Source: an uncultured Oscillospiraceae bacterium
GTDB taxonomy: Bacteria > Bacillota > Clostridia > Oscillospirales > Oscillospiraceae
Assembly (NCBI GenBank): GCA_934615645.1
Contig: CAKTTR010000095.1
Location: forward strand, 1-6,003
DNA length: 6,003 nucleotides
Reading direction: 5' to 3'
Of this stretch, positions 1 to 5,136 are shown piece after piece. A program made the translations under genes and the position numbers. Numbering within the stretch: the stretch's first letter is position 1; each line of letters begins with the position of its first letter. Under the pieces are notes generated by a model that saw only the letters and a list, made by a program, of their open reading frames with translations, ran no database searches and was not told the origin of the DNA.

Positions 1-37
1 GCTGTAGTACCGATGCGGTATGCAGGGGTGGGTTCTT

Positions 38-61
38 AGGGCGGGGGGCTGCCCCCGCCCT
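38..61. repeat. GC-rich hairpin in left repeat
   Basis: AGGGCGGGGG (38-47) pairs perfectly with CCCCCGCCCT (52-61) around a GCTG loop. The right repeat has the matching hairpin at about 3534-3555 with a CGGT loop. There is no T-run on either side, so I do not call it an intrinsic terminator. Confidence 0.75.
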
Positions 62-79
62 GAGCGGCGTCTTTCTTCC

Positions 80-113
80 CCGGTTCTTTCTTCGCTGGAG
101 AAGAAAGAATCGG
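80..113. repeat. Long polypyrimidine/polypurine hairpin, left copy
   Basis: A 14-bp stem (80-93 with 100-113) has one G-T pair and a six-base loop GCTGGA. One arm is almost all pyrimidine (TTCTTTCTTC) and the other almost all purine. The right repeat has the same hairpin as a fully paired 15-bp stem (3479-3493 with 3500-3514). Confidence 0.8.
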
Positions 114-237
114 GCCCCCGGAGGGCGGTAACTAAGCTGTCTGGTAGACATTGGCTTGTAGAAACTTGCAAGTTTGGTTTTTAAAGCCTGGAGTAGTCGA
201 GTACTGCATTGCAAATTTGCTTTTGCGTTGCATCAAT

Positions 238-286
238 CCCTCAGTCAGCGCTCGCGCGCTGCCAGCTCCCTTTACACAAGGGAGCC
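238..286 (+). repeat. Paired-hairpin repeat unit L1
   Basis: The unit opens with CCCTCAGTCA. Hairpin one is CAGCGC (246-251) with GCGCTG (256-261). Hairpin two is GCTCCCTT (265-272) with AAGGGAGC (278-285). The same two-hairpin design recurs at 333-379 and, inverted, at 3308-3355 and 3207-3258, with different bases in the first stem. Confidence 0.85.
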
Positions 287-332
287 TTTGGCCTGGCGCA
301 GCGCCCCCGGTGCCCAGCAGTCTTGGGGGAAA

Positions 333-379
333 CCCCTCAGTCATGGCTTCGCCATGCCAGCTCCCCTTTCAGGGGAGCC
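333..379 (+). repeat. Paired-hairpin repeat unit L2
   Basis: The unit opens with CCCCTCAGTCA. Hairpin one is CATGGC (342-347) with GCCATG (351-356). Hairpin two is GCTCCCCT (360-367) with AGGGGAGC (371-378). It is the second unit of the left repeat and faces the same way as L1. Confidence 0.85.
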
Positions 380-380
380 T

Positions 381-467
381 TGGGGTTGTGCGCTGCACCG
401 GGTGCACAATGGCCCTTCAGTGCTTGGTACCGAAGGGCGCAGCGCGGGTGCGGTGCGGGCTGCGGGG
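381..467. other. Non-coding stretch 3' of DUF378, small inverted repeats
   Basis: This holds TTGTGC (386-391) with GCACAA (404-409), and GCCCTTC (412-418) with GAAGGGC (432-438). Either hairpin could end transcription of the DUF378 gene, which reads into this area on the minus strand. Neither is followed by a T-run, so a terminator is not proven. Confidence 0.4.
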
Positions 468-671
468 TCAGCTTTCGCTGCTGCTGCCGCGTTTGCGGAA
501 CAGTAGGCTGATGCACCAGAGGCCGGCGAGGCCGACGAGGGTGTAGAGGATGCGGGAGACGACGGCGGTCTGGCCGCCGAAGATCCAGGCGACGAGGTCG
601 AATTTGAAAATGCCGACCAGGCCCCAATTCAGGGAGCCGATGATGGAAAGAATCAGTGCGATGGTATCCAT
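468..671 (-). CDS. DUF378 family small membrane protein (YuzA-like)
   Basis: This is a 67-residue protein of the DUF378 family, small two-pass membrane proteins of unknown function found in many bacteria. Two hydrophobic segments are visible, at about residues 4-21 and 37-57. Between them is the family-typical stretch LNWGLVGIFKFDLVAWIFG (residues 14-32). The tail after the second segment is basic and then serine-rich (RKRGSSSES), which would put the C-terminus in the cytoplasm. I chose the ATG at 671 because GGAGG (683-687) sits 11 nt upstream. A longer in-frame reading to 767 would start with a non-conserved leader and lacks this signal. The gene diverges from the DUF1015-ispE operon and stands alone on its strand. 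Family assignment is firm; function is unknown. Confidence 0.9.
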   Translation of the reverse strand: MDTIALILSIIGSLNWGLVGIFKFDLVAWIFGGQTAVVSRILYTLVGLAGLWCISLLFRKRGSSSES

Positions 672-682
672 AGCTTGTGTAA

Positions 683-687
683 CCTCC
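683..687 (-). promoter_or_regulatory. RBS that sets the DUF378 start
   Basis: GGAGG on the minus strand lies 11 nt before the ATG at 671 and supports the short 67-residue reading over an extended N-terminus. Confidence 0.75.
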
Positions 688-814
688 AATTTTTTTACGA
701 TGCTCCTAGTATCTCCAATTCCGGGGGAATTATCCGGCGGCGCGGGGCGCGGGGCGAATTTCTGCACAGCGAACCACGTTCCGCAGCTAAAAATTTATTA
801 GCTTTGACAAAATA

Positions 815-838
815 TTTTGCAAAAAGCACTTTGCAAAG
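815..838. promoter_or_regulatory. Tandem TTTGCAAA palindromes, possible operator
   Basis: Two 10-bp palindromes, TTTTGCAAAA (815-824) and CTTTGCAAAG (829-838), share an 8-bp core. Their centres are 14 bp apart. The second overlaps the likely -35 region of the DUF1015-ispE promoter, where a regulator could block or assist RNA polymerase. No cognate regulator can be named. Confidence 0.4.
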
Positions 839-858
839 GCGGGAATTTGGTGTATACT
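830..858 (+). promoter_or_regulatory. Candidate sigma-A promoter for DUF1015-ispE
   Basis: The -10 is TATACT (853-858). The -35 is TTTGCA (830-835, 17-bp spacer) or TTGCAA (831-836, 16-bp spacer). This predicts a start near 865 and a leader of about 59 nt. A perfect TTGACA lies further upstream (804-809) but has no -10 at the right distance. Confidence 0.6.
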
Positions 859-901
859 GGAATTGGCCATGACGCGGCCCTGCGCCGCAGCCAGAAATCT
901 T

Positions 902-922
902 GTGAAGAAAGGTTGTTTTCAC
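902..922 (+). promoter_or_regulatory. Hairpin holding the DUF1015 ribosome binding site
   Basis: GTGAAGA (902-908) can pair with TTTTCAC (916-922), including one G-U pair. The AAGG of the ribosome binding site lies at the stem/loop boundary and the ATG at 924 follows one base after the stem. It is a modest structure that could tune translation. Confidence 0.35.
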
Positions 923-923
923 G

Positions 924-2165
924 ATGAATGCATTTTTACCCGCTGATATCCTGTTCCCTCAGGTAGAGGACATCTCCAAGTGGGCGGTGATCGCCTGCGA
1001 TCAGTTCACTTCCGACCCGGCTTACTGGGAAAGAGTCCGCAAGAACGCCGAGGGTTCTCCCTCTACCATTAACCTGATCCTGCCGGAGGCCGAGCTGGGC
1101 ACAGAGCAGGAGGCCGCCCATACGGCTGTCATCAACAAGACCATGGCCGAGTACCTGAACAAGAACATTTTCAAGACGTATCCCCATTCCCTGGTTTATG
1201 TTGAGCGTACCCTGGAAAACGGCAGCATCCGCAAGGGCCTGGTCGGCATGGTCGACCTGGACGCGTATGACTACTCCACCGGCTCCACCTCCGCCATTCG
1301 TGCGACGGAGCGGACGGTCGTCGAGCGCATCCCGCCCCGCCAGCGGGTCCGCCGGGACGCGCCCATTGAGCTGCCCCATATCCTGATGCTCTGCGACGAT
1401 CATAAGAAAGAGCTCATCGAGCCCATCGGCGCGAAGAAGGATTCCCTGGTCAAGCTGTATGACTTCGACCTGATGGAAGACGGTGGCCACATCGCCGGTT
1501 GGCTGGTCGACGGCAAGAATGCCGACGAATTCGAAGCCGTTCTGACGAATTACACCGCCCATGTCGGCGAGAAGTACGAGGGCCTCAAGGGCACGCCGAT
1601 GGTCTTCGCCGTTGGCGATGGCAACCACTCCCTGGCCACTGCCAAGTCCTGCTACGAAGAGCTCAAGGCGCAGAACCCCGGCGTCGACCTGAGCAACCAT
1701 CCCGCCCGCTTCGCGCTGGTCGAGCTGGAGAATATTCACGACGAGGCCCAGGTCTTTGAGCCCATCCACCGCGTCGTCGCGGGCACGGATCCCAAGAAGC
1801 TCCTGGCCGAGCTGCAGGCGACCTGGTGCGCCGAGGGCGGCTTCCCCGTCAAGTGGTACATCGGCGAAGAGAGCGGCACGATCTATCTCGACAAGGCAAA
1901 GAGTGAGCTGGCCGTCGGTGCGCTGCAGGGCTTCCTGGACGCGTATCTGAAGGACAACGCCGGCGAAGTCGACTACATCCATGACGACGACGCCCTGATC
2001 TCCCTGGCCAAGCAGCCCGGCTCCATCGGCTTCCTGCTGCCCGCCATGGAAAAGAGCCAGCTGTTCCGCGGCGTCATCGCCGATGGCATCCTGCCCCGGA
2101 AGACGTTCTCTATGGGCCACGCCCGCGAGAAGCGCTACTACCTGGAAGGCAGAAAGATCAAGTAA
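924..2165 (+). CDS. DUF1015 family protein
   Basis: This 413-residue protein is a full-length member of DUF1015 (COG4198 type), a widespread cytosolic family of poorly defined function. Conserved-looking blocks include CDQFTSDPAYWERV (residues 25-38), the charged IRATERTVVERIPPRQRVR (125-143), PHILMLCDD (151-159), GDGNHSLATAK (231-241) and HPARFALVELENIHDEAQVFEPIHR (259-283). The GDGNHSLATAK block looks like an active-site or ligand-binding motif. From memory, clostridial relatives often sit beside serine-biosynthesis genes (serA/serC), and a link to serine phosphorylation has been considered for related folds. I cannot confirm this, and no such neighbour exists here. The ATG at 924 follows AAAGG (908-912) by 11 nt. 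The stop codon overlaps the ispE start by one base, so the pair should be cotranscribed and coupled. Family is confident, function is not. Confidence 0.9.
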   Translation: MNAFLPADILFPQVEDISKWAVIACDQFTSDPAYWERVRKNAEGSPSTINLILPEAELGTEQEAAHTAVINKTMAEYLNKNIFKTYPHSLVYVERTLENGSIRKGLVGMVDLDAYDYSTGSTSAIRATERTVVERIPPRQRVRRDAPIELPHILMLCDDHKKELIEPIGAKKDSLVKLYDFDLMEDGGHIAGWLVDGKNADEFEAVLTNYTAHVGEKYEGLKGTPMVFAVGDGNHSLATAKSCYEELKAQNPGVDLSNHPARFALVELENIHDEAQVFEPIHRVVAGTDPKKLLAELQATWCAEGGFPVKWYIGEESGTIYLDKAKSELAVGALQGFLDAYLKDNAGEVDYIHDDDALISLAKQPGSIGFLLPAMEKSQLFRGVIADGILPRKTFSMGHAREKRYYLEGRKIK

Positions 2166-3061
2166 TGCAATTTGTGACGGAACAAGCGCCGGGGAAGCTC
2201 AATCTGGCGCTGGACGTCCTTTCCAAACGGCCCGACGGGTATCATGAGATGCGGATGCTGATGCAGACGGTCCGCCTCTGCGATACCGTCACGCTCCGCC
2301 TGACGCCGTCCGGCCCGTGGCAGCTGACCTGCTGCGACGAGGCCGGGCAGCCCGGGCGGCTGCCCCAGGGGCCGGAGAATTTGGCGTATCGCGCGGCGGA
2401 GCTCTTCTGCCGCGCGATCGGTCATTTTCCGGAAGGGCTCTCCATCGAGATCACGAAGCGCATCCCCATGCAGGCCGGGATGGCCGGGGGGAGTGCCGAC
2501 GCCGCCGCTGTGCTGCGGGGGCTGAACCGGCTCTATGACAGCAGGCTTTCCCAGGATAAGCTTCTGGACCTGGCGGCCCAGCTGGGCAGCGACGTGCCCT
2601 ACTGCGTGCTCGGCGGGACGATGCTTGCCGAGGGACGCGGCGAGATTTTAACGCCCTGGCCACGGCTTTCCAGCTGCGGCTTTGTCCTGTGCAAGCCTGC
2701 GTTTTCCTGCCCAACCGGCGCGCTCTTCGCCGCGCTGGACGCGGCACAGCGCGCCGCGGCGACGCGTGCAGATGCGGTCCGGCGGCCGGATTTTGCGGCG
2801 CTGCGGGGGGCATTGGAGCGCGGCGACCTGGCGGCGCTGGGGCGGGGGCTTTGCAATGTCTTTGGCCCGGTGCTGGCGCAGCGGCACCCGGAGGTGCTGG
2901 CGCTGCAGGAGGCGCTGCTGGCCACCGGCGCCCTGGGCGCCCAGCTCACAGGCACCGGCTCCGTCGTCTTCGGGCTGTACCCGTCGCTCGACGCGGCCCG
3001 CGCCGCTACTGCCCAGCTGCGCGTGGACAATGCGAGCATTTTTGTCGCAGCGCCTGTTTGA
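2165..3061 (+). CDS. ispE: 4-diphosphocytidyl-2-C-methyl-D-erythritol kinase
   Basis: This cytosolic GHMP-family kinase phosphorylates the 2-hydroxyl of CDP-methylerythritol with ATP, the fourth step of the non-mevalonate (MEP) route to isopentenyl diphosphate. It has 298 residues, normal for the family. The N-terminal block APGKLNLALDVLSKRPDGYHE (residues 8-28) carries the conserved Lys (K11). The glycine-rich GHMP ATP-binding motif PMQAGMAGGSADAAA is at 101-115. The catalytic Asp is D143 in GSDVPY. The substrate-side block KPAFSCPTGALF spans 177-188, and the C-terminal GHMP motif LTGTGSVVFGLY spans 261-272. All key residues are present, so it should be active. The start ATG shares a base with the upstream stop (TAATG) and its own ribosome binding site is weak, which suggests translational coupling. 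A terminator follows 26 bp after the stop. Confidence 0.97.
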   Translation: MQFVTEQAPGKLNLALDVLSKRPDGYHEMRMLMQTVRLCDTVTLRLTPSGPWQLTCCDEAGQPGRLPQGPENLAYRAAELFCRAIGHFPEGLSIEITKRIPMQAGMAGGSADAAAVLRGLNRLYDSRLSQDKLLDLAAQLGSDVPYCVLGGTMLAEGRGEILTPWPRLSSCGFVLCKPAFSCPTGALFAALDAAQRAAATRADAVRRPDFAALRGALERGDLAALGRGLCNVFGPVLAQRHPEVLALQEALLATGALGAQLTGTGSVVFGLYPSLDAARAATAQLRVDNASIFVAAPV

Positions 3062-3086
3062 AGCGGGCGATGCCTTGGGAAACACG

Positions 3087-3121
3087 AACCCCATACCGGC
3101 TTATGCTGGTATGGGGTTTTT
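3087..3121 (+). terminator. Intrinsic terminator of the DUF1015-ispE operon
   Basis: AACCCCATACC (3087-3097) pairs perfectly with GGTATGGGGTT (3108-3118) around a 10-base loop. A T5 run ends at 3121, and a second T6 run lies just beyond (about 3131-3136). This is a textbook rho-independent terminator 26 bp after the ispE stop. Confidence 0.92.
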
Positions 3122-3206
3122 GCGTTGGGCTTTTTTATGTTGGGGTGGGGGCGCAGGGCCGCTACGTACCCGGTGGGTTGCACACACCAAAGGGCGTAGA
3201 GTCCTT

Positions 3207-3258
3207 GGCTCCCCTTTTAAGGGGAGCTGTCAGCGCGCGCAAGCGCGATGACTGAGAG
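3207..3258 (-). repeat. Paired-hairpin repeat unit R2
   Basis: GCTCCCCTT (3208-3216) pairs with AAGGGGAGC (3219-3227). It is followed by a GC-rich imperfect hairpin and then ACTGAGAG, the inverse of the CTCAGT opening of the left units. It is the counterpart of unit L2. Confidence 0.8.
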
Positions 3259-3307
3259 GTCTTGCTGCAAGGTTGCACTGCACCCCCAAAGCTGCGGGGC
3301 ACCCAAA

Positions 3308-3355
3308 GGCTCCCTTGTGCAAAGGGAGCTGTCACGGCGTAGCCGTGACTGAGGG
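3308..3355 (-). repeat. Paired-hairpin repeat unit R1
   Basis: GCTCCCTT (3309-3316) pairs with AAGGGAGC (3322-3329). GTCACGGC (3331-3338) pairs perfectly with GCCGTGAC (3342-3349) around GTA. ACTGAGGG closes the unit. It is the counterpart of unit L1. Confidence 0.85.
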
Positions 3356-3478
3356 ATTGCTGCAACGCAAAAGCAAGTTTGCTATGCAGTTCTCGACTCC
3401 ACCAGGTTTTTAAAACTAAGGTTGAGAATCTCTACAAGCCAATGTCTACCAGACAAATGATCTAGCGCCCTCCGGGGG

Positions 3479-3514
3479 CCCGATTCTTTCTTCACCAGCG
3501 AAGAAAGAATCGGG
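3479..3514. repeat. Long polypyrimidine/polypurine hairpin, right copy
   Basis: CCCGATTCTTTCTTC (3479-3493) pairs perfectly over 15 bp with 3500-3514 around ACCAGC. In the left copy the same stem keeps pairing despite one A-to-G change in an arm. Confidence 0.85.
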
Positions 3515-3533
3515 GAAGAAAGACGCCGCCAAA

Positions 3534-3555
3534 GGCGGGGGGCGGTCCCCCCGCC
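3534..3555. repeat. GC-rich hairpin in right repeat
   Basis: GGCGGGGGG (3534-3542) pairs with CCCCCCGCC (3547-3555) around CGGT. It is the counterpart of the hairpin at 38-61. Confidence 0.7.
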
Positions 3556-3596
3556 CTTGGATCTCACCCCCTGGGTACGACGTCGATACTACAGCC

Positions 3597-3920
3597 GCAC
3601 ACTGTCCCGACTACCAAACAGTTTTGTAACTGCATCCGTGCCCTGTAGGCTGGTGAGCAAACCGCTTGCCGCTTCGCTGTAGCTTACGGGGGTGCGGGGG
3701 TGATTTGGGGGCTACCGTGGTCGGCAGCTCCCAGCATCGAACGGTAGCCACGCTGCGTGCAGTCGCTTGCAGTGGAGCATTCTTGGGAGCTGCAGCCCCA
3801 CGGCACAACCTGCCGAGCCTTTGGTGCGGTGCATCGCACTGGGTTCCCAGCGGCCCTTGGGGGCTTGGCCCAAGGGCTCGGCGCGGAGCGCTGCAGGGGA
3901 AAACCTGCGCCGAGGGGGGA
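3597..3920. other. Non-coding region rich in inverted repeats
   Basis: I see no credible gene here. The region holds GGCTACCGT (3710-3718) with ACGGTAGCC (3741-3749), and GCAGCTCCCA (3724-3733) with TGGGAGCTGC (3784-3793). Further pairs are CGCTGC (3751-3756) with GCAGTG (3769-3774), GCCCTTGGG (3853-3861) with CCCAAGGGC (3869-3877), and CTCGGCGC (3877-3884) with GCGCCGAG (3907-3914). The first two pairings interlock. The last two lie just 3' of the NTF2-fold gene on the minus strand and might help end its transcript, but they lack T-runs. It could be another intergenic repeat type or an unrecognised structured RNA. Confidence 0.55.
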
Positions 3921-4268
3921 TCACAGCGGATAGATATTCATCCGCTTGATGAGGCCCGCTTCGTTTAATTCTTCGATGACGGCGCTGACGGAGACGAGTT
4001 GGCCGCCGTAGCTGATGAAGTACCAGACGGCTGTGTCGTTGCGGTACTTGACGGCGGAGATGGGGAAGGGGCCGCGGTTGAAGCCGAATTTGTTGTGGAA
4101 CATCATCTCGATGGCCATTTTGCCCTCGAGATGCATGGTGTCACGGCCGATCTTGATGAGAGAAGAGTCGTGCAGAACGCCGTGCTTATCGAACAGGTCC
4201 GCCAGGGCGACGTTATCGCCCGACTGCATACAGGCGATGTATTTTTCTAAAACCGTACGGGTATTCAT
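3921..4268 (-). CDS. NTF2-like / ketosteroid isomerase-like small protein
   Basis: This 115-residue protein is one NTF2-like (SnoaL/ketosteroid-isomerase) domain long and has no signal peptide. Its opening, VLEKYIACMQSGDNVALADL (residues 6-25) leading to FDKHGVLHD (26-34), matches ketosteroid isomerase without gaps when aligned by eye from memory. Y10 falls on the oxyanion-hole Tyr14 and D34 on the general-base Asp38. The position of the second oxyanion-hole acid, Asp99, appears to be Val (about 97), so it is not a standard isomerase. Related folds also act as dehydratases, cyclases and hydrolases, so the reaction is open. The ATG at 4268 is chosen because GGAGG lies 8 nt upstream; the ATG at 4283 contains part of that site and is probably not used. 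It starts 53 nt after the dehydrogenase gene on the same strand, so an operon is likely. Confidence 0.8.
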   Translation of the reverse strand: MNTRTVLEKYIACMQSGDNVALADLFDKHGVLHDSSLIKIGRDTMHLEGKMAIEMMFHNKFGFNRGPFPISAVKYRNDTAVWYFISYGGQLVSVSAVIEELNEAGLIKRMNIYPL

Positions 4269-4276
4269 AGGATCAA

Positions 4277-4281
4277 CCTCC
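4277..4281 (-). promoter_or_regulatory. RBS that sets the NTF2-like protein start
   Basis: GGAGG on the minus strand lies 8 nt before the ATG at 4268. It overlaps the alternative upstream ATG (4283), which argues against that start. Confidence 0.85.
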
Positions 4282-4321
4282 ATTTGTATCTAAATTTCGT
4301 TGCGCGGGCGCTGCAGTCGGC

Positions 4322-5095
4322 TTAGAAGCGTTCGGAGCGGAGCAGGGCGTCGATGCCGCCGTCGACGAAGAGGATGACGCCGTTGATGCCGCTGGCCTGC
4401 GGGGAGGCCAGGAAGCAGATGCCGTTTGCAATCTCCTGGGCGTCCAAAAATTCCTTTTTGCCGTAGCGGGTCGGGATGGGGATGAGCAGGGCGGCGTCCA
4501 TCTGGGCCTCCGTCATGCCCTGGGTCATGGGGGTCGTCGTGTTGCCGGGGGCGACGGCGTTGATGCGCAGACCGTCGACGGCCCAGGACGGGGAGATACG
4601 GCGGACCCAGCGGGCCAGGGCGTGCTTGCTGGAGCTGTAGGCCGAGGGACGCTGGTTGGCGGGAATGTCCTTGGCGAAGTCCAGGACCCGGTCCTCCTCC
4701 ATGACGTTGGAGATCATATCGACCCAGTCGGGGCGGACGGTCTGGTTCGTGATGGAGTTGGAGGACGTCACGACGCAGCAGCCGCCTTTTTTAATGAGCA
4801 GGTCGCGGACGCCCTCGGCCATCTCAACGGCGGCGAAGAAATTCAGCGCGATGATCATCTCCGCCGGGCGGACCGGGCCGACGCCGGCGTTGCAGATGAT
4901 GCCGTCGAGGCCCTCGGGAAATTCCTTGTGAATGGCTTCCAGCGCGGCCTGGCGGCCTTCCTTCTGTGACAGGTCGGCGCAGAAATCGCCGCCCTTGTAA
5001 TCGACGTTATAGACCCGGTGCCCCTGCTGCTCCAGCTGCTGCTTGACGCAGGCGCCAATGCCCGTTGTGCCGCCGGTGATCACGTAAGTTCTCAT
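4322..5095 (-). CDS. Short-chain dehydrogenase, 3-alpha-hydroxysteroid dehydrogenase-like
   Basis: This 257-residue classical SDR should catalyse NAD(P)-dependent interconversion of an alcohol and a ketone in the cytosol. The cofactor motif TGGTTGIG is at residues 7-14. Asp32 after the second strand favours NAD(H). CNAG is at 68-71, the catalytic Ser is probably S112 in VTSSNS, YSSSK (Y153, K157) is the active-site pair, and APG is at 182-184. The 41-residue gap between Ser and Tyr is unusually long and equals that of Comamonas 3-alpha-hydroxysteroid dehydrogenase/carbonyl reductase (S114, Y155, as I recall). The C-terminus VDGGIDALLRSERF also resembles HsdA. The ATG at 5095 has AGGAG 8 nt upstream; a longer reading to 5152 crosses the promoter. 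The gene lies between a Crp/Fnr regulator and an NTF2-like protein. Substrate is inferred, not shown; other cyclic ketones are possible. Confidence 0.9.
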   Translation of the reverse strand: MRTYVITGGTTGIGACVKQQLEQQGHRVYNVDYKGGDFCADLSQKEGRQAALEAIHKEFPEGLDGIICNAGVGPVRPAEMIIALNFFAAVEMAEGVRDLLIKKGGCCVVTSSNSITNQTVRPDWVDMISNVMEEDRVLDFAKDIPANQRPSAYSSSKHALARWVRRISPSWAVDGLRINAVAPGNTTTPMTQGMTEAQMDAALLIPIPTRYGKKEFLDAQEIANGICFLASPQASGINGVILFVDGGIDALLRSERF

Positions 5096-5130
5096 GTGTG
5101 TTTCTCCTTTGCTGTAAGATTTGTATCCCC

Positions 5131-5136
5131 AGTATA
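5131..5136 (-). promoter_or_regulatory. Candidate -10 box for the dehydrogenase operon
   Basis: TATACT on the minus strand predicts transcription start near 5124 and a leader of about 28 nt before the ATG at 5095. The -35 position (5154-5159, CTTATT) is poor, as expected of an activator-dependent promoter. Confidence 0.5.

Larger units (their letters stand above)
1..380 (+). repeat. Composite intergenic repeat, left copy
   Basis: This block is homologous to the reverse complement of about 3206-3595. Exact shared words include 28 nt (100-127 matching 3466-3493) and 25 nt (138-162 matching 3431-3455), and similarity runs on through the hairpin units. In order it contains a GC hairpin (38-61), a long pyrimidine/purine hairpin (80-113), a conserved unpaired-looking core (about 120-235) and two paired-hairpin units (238-286 and 333-379). 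It may extend beyond the left edge. No open reading frame here looks like a gene. It lies downstream of the 3' end of the DUF378 gene. It could be a family of non-autonomous mobile repeats or a structured 3' element; no transposase or target duplication is visible. Confidence 0.85.
672..923. other. Divergent intergenic region, DUF378 / DUF1015
   Basis: This 252-bp region carries the start signals for both flanking genes. The half near DUF1015 (about 785-860) is strikingly AT-rich against GC-rich surroundings. I found no convincing -35/-10 pair for DUF378 on the minus strand; GATAAT and GATACT words are present but lack a good -35 partner. Confidence 0.6.
3206..3595 (-). repeat. Composite intergenic repeat, right inverted copy
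   Basis: This is the reverse-complement counterpart of positions 1-380. Corresponding parts are GCTGTAGTA at 1-9 with 3587-3595, the long hairpin at 3479-3514, the exact 25-nt core at 3431-3455 and the two hairpin units at 3308-3355 and 3207-3258. By eye the copies are roughly 80% identical with short indels. Together they bracket DUF378, DUF1015 and ispE. In each case the element reads the same way relative to the gene that ends beside it: hairpin units nearest the gene, GC hairpin furthest away. Confidence 0.85.

Noticed and set aside
38..61. GC hairpin as an intrinsic terminator
   Set aside because: The stem is strong but no T-run follows on either strand.
151..546. Open frames of 100-131 codons through the left repeat
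   Set aside because: They run straight across hairpin repeats and antisense to DUF378, with no ribosome binding site or family resemblance. The repeated DNA explains the sequence.
804..809. Perfect TTGACA as the -35 of the DUF1015 promoter
   Set aside because: No -10-like hexamer occurs 16-18 bp downstream; TATACT at 853 is too far away, so the nearer TTTGCA/TTGCAA is a better partner.
936..2120. A 394-codon open frame on the minus strand opposite the DUF1015 gene
   Set aside because: It is a GC-rich antisense shadow with no recognisable domain; the plus-strand DUF1015 protein shows clear family motifs and start signals.
2599..3255. Several 120-194 codon frames on both strands over and after ispE
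   Set aside because: They have alanine/arginine-rich, low-complexity translations typical of shadow frames in GC-rich genes, and they overlap ispE with its intact GHMP motifs or run into repeats.
1..3595. Composite transposon carrying ispE
   Set aside because: The flanking repeats encode no transposase, and no target-site duplication could be seen (the left end is cut by the window). ispE is a core gene. Inverted intergenic repeats explain the pattern more simply.
3611..3968. Short frames (60-100 codons) in the structured region
   Set aside because: They have no start signals or conserved motifs, and the translations follow the inverted repeats.
3921..4268. Calling the NTF2-like protein a true ketosteroid isomerase or the bile acid 7-dehydratase BaiE
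   Set aside because: The Asp99 equivalent appears to be Val, and the protein is clearly shorter than BaiE as I recall it. Only the fold and two active-site positions are supported.
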